From the NCBI GenBank assembly GCA_964408455.1, contig CAYOZN010000016.1, forward strand, positions 1 to 64,000: a stretch of DNA of 64,000 bases. The letters run 5' to 3'. The notes under the pieces were generated by a model, which was not told the DNA's origin, made no database searches, and worked only from the letters and a program-made list of their open reading frames with translations. This DNA comes from CAYOZN01 sp964408455 (GTDB lineage: Bacteria; Planctomycetota; Phycisphaerae; UBA1845; UTPLA1). The position numbers and the translations under genes were made by a program. Shown piece after piece: positions 18,464 through 27,800 of this stretch. Each line of letters begins with the position of its first letter. The stretch's first letter is position 1.

Positions 18464-19558
18464 TCAGGCAAGCTGCAGCCGCTGCTGCCGATCGTGCTTC
18501 CACAGGTCGTCGATGACCTGATCGAGTTCGCCGGCAATGACCTTTTCCAGCGAATAGTTCTGGTTGACGCGGTGATCGGTACAGCGGTTCTGCGGAAAAT
18601 TATACGTGCGAATTCTTTCGCTGCGATCGCCGGAGCCGATCATGGACTTGCGGGCGGTGTCACGCTTGGCCCGTTCGATGTCGTCAAAGTGCTGCTTGAC
18701 GCGGCTGGCCAGAATGCGCCGGGCCTTGGCCCGGTTTTTGTGCTGGCTCTTCTCGTCGCGCATGGAGACGGTGATGCCGGTCGGTACGTGCTCCAGGCGG
18801 ATGGCGGTGGAGACCTTGTTGACGTTCTGACCGCCGGGGCCGCCGGCGCGGCTGACGTGCTCCAGCACGTCTTTTTCCCAGTCGATATCGATGTCCGCCT
18901 CCTCGATCTCGGGAAGCACCGCGACCGTGGCGGCCGACGTGTGGATTCGCCCCTGCGTCTCGGTGAGCGGCACGCGCTGCACGCGGTGACCGCCGCCTTC
19001 GTAACCGAGCCGCGTGTAGACTTCGGGCCCGCGGACGGCGAAGACGATTTCCTTGTATCCGCCGTGATCGCCGGGGCTGGCATCGAGGGCCTCCAGCTTG
19101 TAACCGCGGGCGGCGGCGTAGCGCTGGTACATGTCGAACAAATCGCCGGCGAAGATGGCCGCCTCGTCGCCGCCGGTGCCCGCGCGAACTTCGACGATGA
19201 TGGCGTCGATACCGGCATCCTCACCGACGATGAGCGAGTCGATGAGGTCCTCCATGATGGCGTTGGATTTTTCGATCAACTCCGGCAACTCGGCGTAGGC
19301 CAGATCGCGCAGCTCGGCATCGGCCGACTTGTCCTCGGCAATGACGCGGGCCTCCTCAACCTGCTGATACAGCCGGCAATACTCGCGATAGGGCTCGACG
19401 GTGCGGCGGAGCGTGGCGTGTTCCTTCGCAAGCTTCACGATCTGCTGGCCGTTGGCTGCCGTGGCGGGATCGTTGAGCCTCTCGGTGATCTCGTCGTATT
19501 TCTTCGAGATCTCGTCGAGCTTGGCGAGAAAGCGGGGATTTCGGTTAAGTTCTGACAT
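18464..19558 (-). CDS. prfA: Peptide chain release factor 1
   Basis: A 364-residue RF1, which recognises UAA and UAG stop codons on the ribosome and triggers peptide release. The GGQ motif (RAGGPGGQNVNK) is intact. The codon-recognition region has the PxT form of RF1 (VQRVPLTETQGRIHTS) and not the SPF of RF2. Length is normal. Downstream of rpmE and upstream of prmC, its usual partners; PrmC methylates its GGQ glutamine. The 5' flank carries a palindromic repeat at 19584-19687. Confidence 0.95.
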   Translation of the reverse strand: MSELNRNPRFLAKLDEISKKYDEITERLNDPATAANGQQIVKLAKEHATLRRTVEPYREYCRLYQQVEEARVIAEDKSADAELRDLAYAELPELIEKSNAIMEDLIDSLIVGEDAGIDAIIVEVRAGTGGDEAAIFAGDLFDMYQRYAAARGYKLEALDASPGDHGGYKEIVFAVRGPEVYTRLGYEGGGHRVQRVPLTETQGRIHTSAATVAVLPEIEEADIDIDWEKDVLEHVSRAGGPGGQNVNKVSTAIRLEHVPTGITVSMRDEKSQHKNRAKARRILASRVKQHFDDIERAKRDTARKSMIGSGDRSERIRTYNFPQNRCTDHRVNQNYSLEKVIAGELDQVIDDLWKHDRQQRLQLA

Positions 19559-19583
19559 CGGGAGAGAGCCGGGTGCGAAATCT

Positions 19584-19687
19584 GAATGAAAAATGCCAAA
19601 CGCTCAACGCTAAGCGCTCTTCAACCGATCGCATTCTTCATCCGCCCGGACCATTTTGCATTCAGCATTTTTCATTCTGCATTTTCA
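19584..19687. repeat. Palindromic intergenic element (GAATGAAAAATGC arms)
   Basis: GAATGAAAAATGC at 19584-19596 is matched by its exact reverse complement at 19675-19687, a perfect 13-bp inverted repeat with 78 bp between. A looser element of similar sequence style lies at 56155-56255. It lies between rpmE and prfA. Confidence 0.6.
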
Positions 19688-19734
19688 AATAAAACACGCC
19701 GCGCCCGATCGCCGGAGGGCGCGGGCGCGGCGTG
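19687..19734 (-). terminator. Rho-independent terminator after rpmE
   Basis: CACGCCGCGCCCG (19695-19707) pairs perfectly with CGGGCGCGGCGTG (19722-19734), a 13-bp stem with a 14-nt loop. Read on the minus strand it is followed by TTTTATTT. It lies 24 bp after the rpmE stop and would separate rpmE from prfA, at least partly. Confidence 0.8.
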
Positions 19735-19757
19735 ATGAATATTTCGGGAAGCGGAAG

Positions 19758-20003
19758 CTAGGCCTTGGTCGGCTTGGCCTTGGCCTTCTTGTCCTGGAAG
19801 TAGTTGCCGCCGAACTTCTTCTGGAATTTCTCGACGCGGCCGGCGGTATCGACGAACTTCTGGGCGCCGGTGAAGAAGGGATGGCAGGCCGAGCAGATTT
19901 CCACGGTGATCTTCTCGCGCGTGCTGCCGGTCGTGAAGGTGTTGCCGCAACCGCAGGTCACGACGCAGTTGTCGTAGTACTTGGGATGGATGTCGTCTTT
20001 CAT
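19758..20003 (-). CDS. rpmE: 50S ribosomal protein L31
   Basis: An 81-residue bL31 of the large ribosomal subunit. The start [12 protein letters not shown], the zinc ligands in CGCG and [10 protein letters not shown], and the [11 protein letters not shown] tail are diagnostic. Having the cysteines makes it the zinc-containing form. GGAGTG lies upstream of the ATG. It is followed by a strong terminator and then prfA. Confidence 0.95.
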   Translation of the reverse strand: MKDDIHPKYYDNCVVTCGCGNTFTTGSTREKITVEICSACHPFFTGAQKFVDTAGRVEKFQKKFGGNYFQDKKAKAKPTKA

Positions 20004-20063
20004 CGCAGGTTCACTCCGCCGCGCGGCGCGTGAACGCCGCGGATGTCACAAGTCGAGCCCCAC

Positions 20064-20091
20064 ATTGTAATGGCCGAATGGCGATAGACAA
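20064..20091 (-). promoter_or_regulatory. Putative rpmE promoter
   Basis: On the minus strand TTGTCT (20086-20091) and TACAAT (20064-20069) are 16 bp apart, both fair sigma-70 matches. The start would be near 20057, about 50 nt before the rpmE ATG. Confidence 0.5.
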
Positions 20092-20282
20092 GAAGCCGCC
20101 TTGTTTGCCGCACCAATGACGCTCCCACCGGCGCGACCGCGCCGATGTGGGACACCCTGCCGGTGCGACATGGCGAGCTGGCCTTTCGGCATCCGCCCGG
20201 CCGGCCGATGCCTTCGTAAGTCGCGTAATATTGGCTTTCATCGAGAGTTACGCGAGGCGGCGAATCGTCCGATGCCGTCTTA

Positions 20283-20288
20283 TATAAT
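20283..20288 (+). promoter_or_regulatory. -10 element of the Nudix gene
   Basis: A consensus TATAAT lies 31 bp before the ATG at 20320, giving a leader of about 25 nt. No good -35 hexamer is visible. The rest of 20004-20319 shows only GC-rich partial inverted repeats and no gene. Confidence 0.5.
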
Positions 20289-20319
20289 CGTTCGACCGCG
20301 CGAAGCCCCGAAGGAACCA

Positions 20320-20826
20320 ATGAGAACCGTCTACCAGGCCCCGAAATTCCAGGTACTTCGAAAAGAGCTGGCCGGCAGCGATGGCGAACTTCGCTCGGTC
20401 GAGTACGTGCGTCATCCCGGCGCGGTGGTCATCCTGCCCGTGGTGTCGGACGACGCGATCCTGCTGATCCGCAACTATCGGCACGCACTGGATGCCGAAC
20501 TTTGGGAGCTGCCCGCCGGCACGCTGGACCGCCGCGACGAGCCTCCGGTTCTTGCGGCGGCACGGGAACTGGAGGAGGAGACCGGCCGCCGGGCGGGCCG
20601 GCTGGAGAAGCTGTGCGAGTTTTACCCATCGCCGGGCATCCTGGACGAGTTGATCCACGCCTTCGTCGCCCGCGATCTGATCATCACGCAGCAGCGACTC
20701 GAACCACTCGAGCGCATCGTCGTTGAAGAAGTATCGCACGGGCGTGCCCTGGAGATGATTCGCGACGGGACGATCCGGGACGCGAAGACGATCGTAACGC
20801 TCCTGCGGTGGCAGATGGAAGGGTAG
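20320..20826 (+). CDS. Nudix hydrolase, ADP-ribose pyrophosphatase-like
   Basis: A 168-residue Nudix enzyme that most resembles ADP-sugar pyrophosphatases, which split ADP-ribose to AMP and a sugar phosphate. The Nudix box is AGTLDRRDEPP followed by AARELEEETG; the first Glu is replaced by Asp, but the catalytic REL-EE-TG core is intact. LLIRNYRHALDAELWELPAG before the box and YPSPGILDE after it are typical of this branch. The start is set by AAGGA upstream of ATG 20320. It ends 5 bp before the protease gene, so the two are probably co-transcribed. Confidence 0.85.
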   Translation: MRTVYQAPKFQVLRKELAGSDGELRSVEYVRHPGAVVILPVVSDDAILLIRNYRHALDAELWELPAGTLDRRDEPPVLAAARELEEETGRRAGRLEKLCEFYPSPGILDELIHAFVARDLIITQQRLEPLERIVVEEVSHGRALEMIRDGTIRDAKTIVTLLRWQMEG

Positions 20827-20831
20827 CATTC

Positions 20832-21905
20832 ATGGGATGGCAGGATCGCGAGTATGCGCATGGAGGTTCCGGCGGCACCGGCGGGTTTGGGATGTTCTCG
20901 TCGCGGGCCGGCTCTCGCTTTTCGGACAATCCACTGAACTGGTCGCCAACGATCGGGCGGCTGTTCGGGATTCGCGTTCGCGTACACATCACGCTGATAC
21001 TGTTCGTCGCGTTCGAGCTGCTGGCGGCGCGGTACGGCGTGCTTCACGCGCTGAAGCTGTCGCTGGTGCTGTTCGGTTCGGTGCTATTGCATGAATTCGG
21101 CCATTGCTTCGCCGCGCGCTCGGTGGGCGGCGGGGCGGACGATATCCTGATGTGGCCGCTGGGCGGACTGGCCAGCGTAGATGCGCCGCGGCAGCCGTGG
21201 CCGCAGTTCGTGACCGTGATCTGTGGGCCGCTGGTGAATGTCGCGTTGCTGATCGTTTCGGGTGTCATCCTCAAGCTCCGCGGGGCGGTGTTCATTTTCG
21301 GTTCGATTTCGCCCTACGATTGGGTGGCGTTTTCCACCGACGCGTCAGAGCTGGGCCGCTGGCTGTCGTTGATCTTCATGATCAACGGCGTGCTGCTGGT
21401 GTTCAATCTTTGGCCCATGTATCCCATGGACGGTGGTCGCATGCTGCACTGCGCACTGTGGAAGTGGATGGGCCACCAGCGCGGCACGATGCTGGCGACC
21501 ACGGTGGGCATGGTCGCGGCGGTCATCATGGGCCTGTCGGGGCTGATGTCGCAGACGTACACGCTGCTCATCATCGCGATCCTGGGCTATATCACCTGTT
21601 ACCAGGAACGCATGATGGTAAAGGCCGGAGCCCTCGAGGAAGACGGCTTCATGGGCTACAACTTTTCCGGCGGGTATACGACGCTCGATCCGCAGGGGCA
21701 GCGGAAAAAGCCGGGATGGCTGGCGAAAATGAAGGCCCGCTCGGCCGCGAAGAATCGAGAGCGCGAGCGCCGCGAGGAACTGGTGCTTCAGGAAAAGGTC
21801 GATCGCATCCTCGAAAAGATCAAGAATGAGGGCATTGGCAGCCTCACGCGCGGCGAGAAGAAGCTGCTGGAGGATGCCACCAAGCGGCAGAAGAGCCGGC
21901 TCTGA
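20832..21905 (+). CDS. Site-2-protease-like (M50) membrane metalloprotease
   Basis: A 357-residue intramembrane zinc protease. The zinc motif is H87-E-F-G-H91, and the third ligand region NLWPMYPMDGGR lies near residue 195, inside a six-helix membrane core. The C-terminal 80 residues are soluble and charged; the block EKVDRILEKIKNEGIGSLT resembles the small domain also found after rhomboid proteases. Substrates are not known. ATG 20832 has GGAAGGG upstream. It follows the Nudix gene with 5 bp between. Confidence 0.85.
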   Translation: MGWQDREYAHGGSGGTGGFGMFSSRAGSRFSDNPLNWSPTIGRLFGIRVRVHITLILFVAFELLAARYGVLHALKLSLVLFGSVLLHEFGHCFAARSVGGGADDILMWPLGGLASVDAPRQPWPQFVTVICGPLVNVALLIVSGVILKLRGAVFIFGSISPYDWVAFSTDASELGRWLSLIFMINGVLLVFNLWPMYPMDGGRMLHCALWKWMGHQRGTMLATTVGMVAAVIMGLSGLMSQTYTLLIIAILGYITCYQERMMVKAGALEEDGFMGYNFSGGYTTLDPQGQRKKPGWLAKMKARSAAKNRERERREELVLQEKVDRILEKIKNEGIGSLTRGEKKLLEDATKRQKSRL

Positions 21906-22120
21906 TCGTCGCCTGCCGACGCCGGGTCGCCAAATCGCCACGTCACCTGGGCCGGGCTCCTTCAGAATACTGTGATTATTCCAGTAGCCGTTTCACGTCC
22001 ACGCCCGTCTTCATGACAGGCGAACCCGGCGTCTGCCGCATCGGACTTTTCCAGGCGGCCGAGGCGGACGGCGGCTCGCGTTCGCCCCTGTCTTTCTCCT
22101 TTTCTCCTGCTTCTGCTGTT

Positions 22121-22151
22121 CCCCCTTCGGCGATCAAGTCGCCGAAGGGGG
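22121..22151. repeat. Perfect 13-bp inverted repeat in the intergenic region 21906-22254
   Basis: CCCCCTTCGGCGA and its exact complement flank a 5-nt loop. The runs of pyrimidine or A sit on the wrong side for a standard terminator of either neighbour. It lies between the converging protease and EamA genes and may still act as a barrier. I see no gene in the rest of this 349-bp stretch. Confidence 0.5.
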
Positions 22152-22254
22152 AAAAAGCACTTTTACGATCTACCTGAAGCAAGATGGACGCGCCCGCTAC
22201 TGGTAAGTGCCACAGTGCGGGGTTTGCTCGCCGATTTGCGTCAGCGATGGGCCA

Positions 22255-23136
22255 TCACATGGATGATGCACGTGCGGGCGGTCGCAGGTCCCGCTCGCCG
22301 AGGGCCTTCCACAGCGTCGCACCCAGAATGATGGCTCCACCGGCAATGGCCCAGGCGCCGGGCCGCTCGCCATGCAACGCGAATGACCAGAAGGGATTGA
22401 TGACCGGCTCGATCAGCAGCAGGCACGACGCCTCCAGCGCCGGGATGTGGGCCATGGCGCGCGTCAATAACACGTAGGCCAGGCCGATCTGAAAAAGGCC
22501 CAGGTAAGCCACCACGGCCCAATTGGCCGGCGTGTTGTTTTCGATCGGCAGGGCAAGCGGGATGCACAGGGTGAAGGCGGCCAGGTTGCCCATGACGATG
22601 GCGGCGAGGTTGCTCCTTCGGCCTTCGGGCGTGCGGCCCAGCCATCGGAGCCCGACGATGGTGCCGGCCCAGGTGACGCCGGCGACGAGGGCGAGGACGT
22701 TGCCGGTGAATGGATCGGGCGCGGACTTCTGTGCCGCCTCGCGACCGACGAAGAACAGGATGAGCCCGGCGAACACCGCGATCATGAACGAGACGTCGCG
22801 GCGAGTGACGCGCTCGTGCAGCAATAGCGGCCCGGCCAGCAGGACATACAGCGGGGCCGTGTCCTGAAGGAAAATGGCGTTGGCCGACGTGGTGCGGTCG
22901 TTGGCGGCGACGAAGAGCACCATCGTGGCGCCGTAGGTGAGTGCCACCGCAAGGGCGCTGCGCGTCCAGCCGCGGCGGCTGGCCGGGATGAGGAGCAGAA
23001 TCGCGCCGGCGGCAATGATCGAACGAAACGCGGCCTTCTGCCAGCTGGTGAAGGTGCAGGCCTTGATGGCGGCGCCGCCGGTGGAGAACAGAACGGCGGC
23101 ACCGATCAGATACAGCCTCGCCACGTTGCGCGTCAT
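22255..23136 (-). CDS. EamA/DMT-family permease
   Basis: A 293-residue membrane protein with about ten helices and an internal duplication, the plan of the drug/metabolite transporter superfamily. Landmarks are FSTGGAAIKA near the start, LQDTAPLYVLLAGPLLLHE at the end of the first half, and the mirrored ALEASCLLLIEPVINPFWS-type helix in the second half. The substrate is unknown. ATG 23136 is preferred to the TTG at 23163, as the first conserved helix begins shortly after it. Confidence 0.8.
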   Translation of the reverse strand: MTRNVARLYLIGAAVLFSTGGAAIKACTFTSWQKAAFRSIIAAGAILLLIPASRRGWTRSALAVALTYGATMVLFVAANDRTTSANAIFLQDTAPLYVLLAGPLLLHERVTRRDVSFMIAVFAGLILFFVGREAAQKSAPDPFTGNVLALVAGVTWAGTIVGLRWLGRTPEGRRSNLAAIVMGNLAAFTLCIPLALPIENNTPANWAVVAYLGLFQIGLAYVLLTRAMAHIPALEASCLLLIEPVINPFWSFALHGERPGAWAIAGGAIILGATLWKALGERDLRPPARASSM

Positions 23137-23178
23137 GGCGGGAGCGAAACGCGGAAGCGTCAAAAAGTCAAAACGTGC

Positions 23179-23304
23179 TTATCCACGGATGGACACAGAT
23201 AAGCACAGATGAGCGCCGGTGTTCCTGATATGCATTCGATTATGGCGACGTACACCGTCGAACGCAGATATTATCCGCGTTCAACTGCGTCCATCTGTGG
23301 ATTT
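23179..23304. repeat. Imperfect palindromic repeat, about 126 bp
   Basis: The left arm (23179-23213) contains ATCCACGGATGGACACAG. The right arm (23269-23304) contains the reverse complement of ATCCACAGATGGACGCAG. The arms match for about 30 bp with a few differences, around 55 bp of other sequence. It lies between the EamA and 62-aa genes, and looks like a non-autonomous mobile or palindromic element. Confidence 0.55.
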
Positions 23305-23313
23305 GCTTCGCGA

Positions 23314-23502
23314 TCAGACGTCCTGAAAGATGCGCGGGCGATCGTTGAGCTGGTAGGTCTGCGACTCATTCTCCGAGAGCGGGTTCATACCGATCTCGCG
23401 CAGCTCGCGATCCACCCAGGCGCGCATGGACATGTTTGTCTTTTGCTCGGCGTAGGAGATCTTGGCGCGCGTAACGATCTCATGCCGCGACTTCTCTTCC
23501 AT
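23314..23502 (-). CDS. Small protein of unknown function, 62 aa
   Basis: A 62-residue hydrophilic protein with a helical, amphipathic look (MEEKSRHEIVTRAKISYAEQ at its start) and a DRELREIGMNPLSENE middle. No family was recognised. The start at ATG 23502 is unusually well supported: GGAGGA stands eight bases upstream. A promoter with 17-bp spacing lies about 240 bp upstream, so it may have a leader of about 230 nt. It may be a short regulator or an accessory protein. Confidence 0.6.
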   Translation of the reverse strand: MEEKSRHEIVTRAKISYAEQKTNMSMRAWVDRELREIGMNPLSENESQTYQLNDRPRIFQDV

Positions 23503-23740
23503 GAAATGGTTCCTCCGAAACATATGACCTGCGGATGGCAGCCCCCGCTGACCGACGCGCTTTTCGCCTGAATCTGGAGAAACAACGCCCCAGCCGGGGT
23601 CTGCCGTTTTGACCATCCTGGTCAGCCTTGTGTGCGACGATCCCTCGCTTGGCTTTTCGCAGGGTATCGGCGGGCGCCAAACGTGTTTTTCCCGTGCGCC
23701 CGCGGTGCAGAGACCTGTGATGGGGTCCCGAATGTCCAGG

Positions 23741-23769
23741 AGTATCAGTTATTTCATCGGTGGTTTCAA
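23741..23769 (-). promoter_or_regulatory. Putative promoter for the 62-aa gene
   Basis: On the minus strand TTGAAA (23764-23769) and GATACT (23741-23746) are 17 bp apart. The predicted start near 23734 leaves a leader of about 230 nt, with one 7-bp GC-rich stem (CGGGCGC/GCGCCCG) and a smaller GACC/GGTC hairpin. The rest of 23503-23880 holds no recognisable gene. Confidence 0.45.
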
Positions 23770-23880
23770 GGGGATACCGTTAGTTTTTCGGCCATGCCCG
23801 GCTTGAGAAATTTTTTCCCAGCGACCGGTAACGCAATCTGCGGCCCACCGGCGGTCCCCTGAACCGGGCTCGGCCGCACA

Positions 23881-24264
23881 TCAGGCACCCGTACCGATGG
23901 CACTGGCGGCTGCGTAATTCTCGGTGTGGGTGATGGAAATCAGGATGCGTGAAATGCCCAGCCGGTCTGCGATTTCGCGAGTATGCCCGGCCAGAGTGAC
24001 GTGGGGCTGGCCCGCTTCGTCGTTGAGAATTTCGATGTCGGTCCAGGCGATGCCGCCGCGCCAGCCGGTGCCAATCACCTTGAGAATGGCCTCCTTGGCG
24101 GCAAAACGGCCGGCCACATGCGGCAGGGGGAACTTGTGCCGCTCGCAATAGGCCCGCTCGGCGGGTGTGAGCACGCGATCGAGAAATCGGTCGGGATGGT
24201 CGCGCAGCAGCTTGCCGATGCGCGCATTCTCGACCAGATCGATGCCGTGACCAATGATGTTCAT
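23881..24264 (-). CDS. acpS: Holo-[acyl-carrier-protein] synthase
   Basis: A 127-residue enzyme that transfers the 4'-phosphopantetheine arm from CoA to acyl carrier protein. The magnesium-binding aspartate region GHGIDLVENARI and the RFAAKEAILKVIGTG block are diagnostic; ISITHTENYAAASAI closes the fold. Length is normal. On the minus strand TACCCT stands seven bases before the ATG, so the mRNA may be leaderless; no ribosome binding site is seen. Confidence 0.92.
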   Translation of the reverse strand: MNIIGHGIDLVENARIGKLLRDHPDRFLDRVLTPAERAYCERHKFPLPHVAGRFAAKEAILKVIGTGWRGGIAWTDIEILNDEAGQPHVTLAGHTREIADRLGISRILISITHTENYAAASAIGTGA

Positions 24265-24271
24265 GGTGACT

Positions 24272-24277
24272 AGGGTA
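24272..24277 (-). promoter_or_regulatory. Putative leaderless -10 element for acpS
   Basis: On the minus strand TACCCT is followed by AGTCACC and the ATG at 24264. Only the TA...T positions match the consensus, but the spacing equals that of four other genes here. Confidence 0.3.
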
Positions 24278-24294
24278 GCACCCGGACCCCCTGG

Positions 24295-24798
24295 CTATCC
24301 AGCGGCAATTCGCTGAGTCGTTATGGCTTTCGACAACACCGGGATTCCGAAAACAATGGCGACAAAGGGCGCCATCAGGAAAAAGGTCAGCGAAAAATCC
24401 TCGGTCATATTGATAATTTCACCCGTATTTTGAACGTGCAGGCTGACCGGCCCATGGGATTCCAGCACGATGATCAAAGCAACTTCAAGCACCGCAAGAC
24501 ACAGGACGTAGACTGCCGAAATTCGGCGAAATGTGGCGTGTCGTCCGGCTAGCAACATGCATGCCGCCGAGAGCGAAGCCACCGTCCACAGCCAAATGCG
24601 ATGGTTGTTTGCATGCTTCCACGATACGGCCAGACGAACAGTTTCAGGTGGCACGTTGTTGTGAAATGAATACACGCCGCGATGCTCAAACATTTCACCT
24701 GCCCAGCCCATTAAGGCGAGAAAAAACGCATGTAACAACAGCGCCACCGCGACCGATGCGAGCGGTGTTTTCCATGTGGAGATTTGTACCTTGTACAC
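24295..24798 (-). CDS. Small four-helix membrane protein, unknown
   Basis: A 167-residue integral membrane protein with four hydrophobic helices (about residues 13-33, 68-84, 92-110 and 135-155). The loop between helices 1 and 2 is polar and has His/Asn residues (MFEHRGVYSFHNNVPPE). No family was recognised. The start is a GTG at 24798. It lies 37 bp after the stop of the large lipoprotein gene on the same strand and 30 bp before acpS's stop, so it may be part of one transcript. Confidence 0.55.
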   Translation of the reverse strand: MYKVQISTWKTPLASVAVALLLHAFFLALMGWAGEMFEHRGVYSFHNNVPPETVRLAVSWKHANNHRIWLWTVASLSAACMLLAGRHATFRRISAVYVLCLAVLEVALIIVLESHGPVSLHVQNTGEIINMTEDFSLTFFLMAPFVAIVFGIPVLSKAITTQRIAAG

Positions 24799-24835
24799 CT
24801 GACCCGCTCAAACAATATGCTGGGTGCGATGACTG

Positions 24836-27800
24836 TTATTCCGGCCACACCAGATTCCCCAAGGTCCGCGGATCATAACAGTATCGCGGAGCCCGGGCCC
24901 AGTCGGAGTACTCACCCAGGTTCGGTTCCAGCCGCGCGATATTCACACCCCAGACGCCGCGCGGCACGCCGCCCTCGCCAAAGGCCGTGAATGGAATGGC
25001 CAGCTCGGCGGACCAGCCGTACTCGGTCTTGACGACGCAGCACGCCGGCGGCTCGCCGGGCCACGGCTGCACGCGGCCGATCGGCGGCTCGACGCCGACG
25101 CCGCGCTCGAAGCGCGGATTACCGGTGCTCTTCACCACGATGTGGAACAATTCATCGCTCTGCGTGGCGATGTTGGTGGGATCGATCAGCACCTCGACCA
25201 GGTCTTCGTCGCAGGGCATCAGATCCTCGTAGCGCACCGTATTGCGCAGCAGCGGCGGAGCCGCGTCGGCCACGACGCCGCGGGGCTCGCTCTCCACGCC
25301 GGCATGCAGGCCGATATACAGGTTCGCTTCATCGAAACAGAAATACGCCACGGTGCGGCTCTTGGCCGGCGGCGGCAGCTCGCCCGGTTCGCGCATCGCC
25401 GTGATGCGGCGAAAGGCCCCGGCCGCGTTGGCCGCTGCCGGCGTCCAATCATCCAGGCGCCCGTCGATCGCAATGGCAAACGGGCTTGGCACCGCTCGCA
25501 CGACCGAGGCCTCGGCCGTGAATTCGATCGTGCCCGACGGTCCGGCATCGAAGACAATCGGCTGGGCGAAATGACCATCCAGGTCGGCCGGGGGAAAACC
25601 TGGCCAGCCGAGCGTCAGCCGGCGGCGCTCCATGCCCATTTCGGAAATCGGCCCGGCGCGAACGGAATCGCTCTCAACGACGGCATCCAGCGGTAGCGCG
25701 CCGAACCGAAGTTCCCCTTCGACCGGCGTTCGCAATTCGCTGCGCACGGCGACGTCGAAGGTGAGCGAGTAGCCGCGGGCATCCGCTAATCCGGCGTACC
25801 GAGTTTGTCCAGCATCCTGCTCGCCATCAGCAACGCCCCGGCGCACCGGCCGGCCCAGGCGAAGACGCATGCCCTCTACCCAGCCTTGAATGCCGCGCGT
25901 AGACGCCAGCAGCCGCGACCACGCCTCACGAGGCGCTCCCCCGACATCGCCCTGTTGCGCCGGATCCTGCGACGGCCCGGCCACGGCGGCGGCCAGCTCC
26001 TGATCGAGCACGGTCCGCGCCAGCTCCCAGGTCTGCGGATCGAGGACGCGGCGGCCAAACAGGCCATCCTGATAGTTGTCGCCGTAGGCATCGGTGCCCG
26101 CCGCCTTGATGAGCGAGCCCGCGATGAGCCGGGCGGTCTCGCCGCGACCGTGCCGTGACAGCAGATTCAGCCGCTGATAGTCGCGAAGCCCCTGCTCGAA
26201 TCGCTTGAGCCGCACCGATGGCACCGGGCCGGCGAGGCCGAACATCTTGCCGGGATAAAGCAGCCACGCCTCGGTGCCGGGCAAGTCGCCGCGCGGGCCG
26301 GCCGGAACGGTGTCCTCACGAAGCACGTCCGCGGGCCAGTCGGTCGATGATGCCACTTCAATGGCATGATGCCCCTGGAGAAACGCCTGCCAGGCCAGGC
26401 TGCGGGCATCCACCGCGGCCGCCTCGATGGCCAGGGAACCGGACCACGGCGGACGATCGGGAACGAGCCAGGTTTGCCGCCCGAGTGCGTGGAGCCCGCG
26501 CAGCGTGGCCGGGTGCTGGTATCGCGCCGGTGTGGCCCAGAGGTCCACGAGGTGATCGAACTCCACGTGCCGATGTTCGAACCAGCCGAATGGCGCCATT
26601 GGCTGGGGGATCAGCCGCGAATGAAAAGCGAGCGCGGGGCCCACGAGATCCGTGAGTTGCGCGAGCCGGCGAACGAGCTCGAGATCCTCCTGCCGGGGAT
26701 TGGCGCGGCGAGGAAAGTCGAAGGCGACATAGGCCTTGTCGAGCCAGTCATTCTCCTCGAAGTGCTGCACGCAGGCGTCCAGATACGCACGCAGCACGGC
26801 TGAATAGGTGGCCGATTCGGCGCCGCCGAACTGGCTGGCGTCGGGATGCGTGAGATCGACCGGCAGGGGCCACCAACGCGGCATCCGCCCGTCATCATAC
26901 AGTGCGCCGCTGATCGCTGGCCCCAGCACCTCGTCGTACAGCGTCCAATCGAGCTTGAGCGAGCCGTCAATGTCCTGCTCGAAACGCGGGCGAATATCCG
27001 TGGTGAACGGATCGAGCCCGTGCTCGTGCAGGAGCCGGAAGCTCGCCTCGATGACTTTCCGCGACTCGGGAGATGCCAGCATCTCGCGGGGATTGGACGG
27101 GTCGACGCTGGTATGGGCCGCCACCAGCGGGCCAAGTTGCACGCGCATCGGGACCGCGAGCGCATCGTCCGCCGACAGGAAGACATCGGCGAGGTTCAGC
27201 ACGATCGTCGTGCGGCTCTCCCTTCCGTCGAAGTCGCGCGTCACCAGATCGCCGCGATACTCGCCGGGCGCCAGGTGCGGCGGCACGCGAATCTCGATCC
27301 AGAACACCAGCTTCGAGCGCGCTGCCAGGGAGAACGGCTGGCCGTGCGCCGGCGCGTCGATGGGCACCAGGACATCCGGAAACGCGCGCGGCTCGCGCAA
27401 GCCGACCGAACGGAGATACCAGTTGGGGTACTGGTCGATGGTCACGGGCCAGTGCCGGAACATGCGCGCGGTGTCCGGCGTGATCGTGCCGGAGGACGAT
27501 ACCAGGTCTTCCATTGCGAGCGTCAGCCCGACGACGGGCGTGGATCCGGTCGCAACGACATACTCGAAGGCGACTGTGTCGTTAATGGCCCCCGTCAACC
27601 GTATCTCGCGGCCGGCCGGCGCGTTGCCGGTCGCACCACCTGCCCTCGGTCCAGCAGCGCCCATGGAACTGCCGACCGTGTTGGTGACATCAAGCGGCGG
27701 CGGTTTCGGATTTGCGCACCCGGCAGACAGTACATGAATCCACACCCCGGCCGCCGTGACCGTGAGCATGCTGGCGTACCGAAATGTCGACGTGGCGGGC

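Noticed and set aside
22121..22151. Rho-independent terminator
   Set aside because: The stem is perfect but on neither strand is it followed by a run of T.
21976..22182. 68-aa minus-strand gene
   Set aside because: It has no ribosome binding site and no recognisable features, and runs through a perfect inverted repeat.
23179..23304. DnaA boxes / replication origin (TTATCCACGG, CTGTGGAT)
   Set aside because: Only two box-like sequences occur, and they are the arms of an inverted repeat. No dnaA or dnaN gene is nearby.
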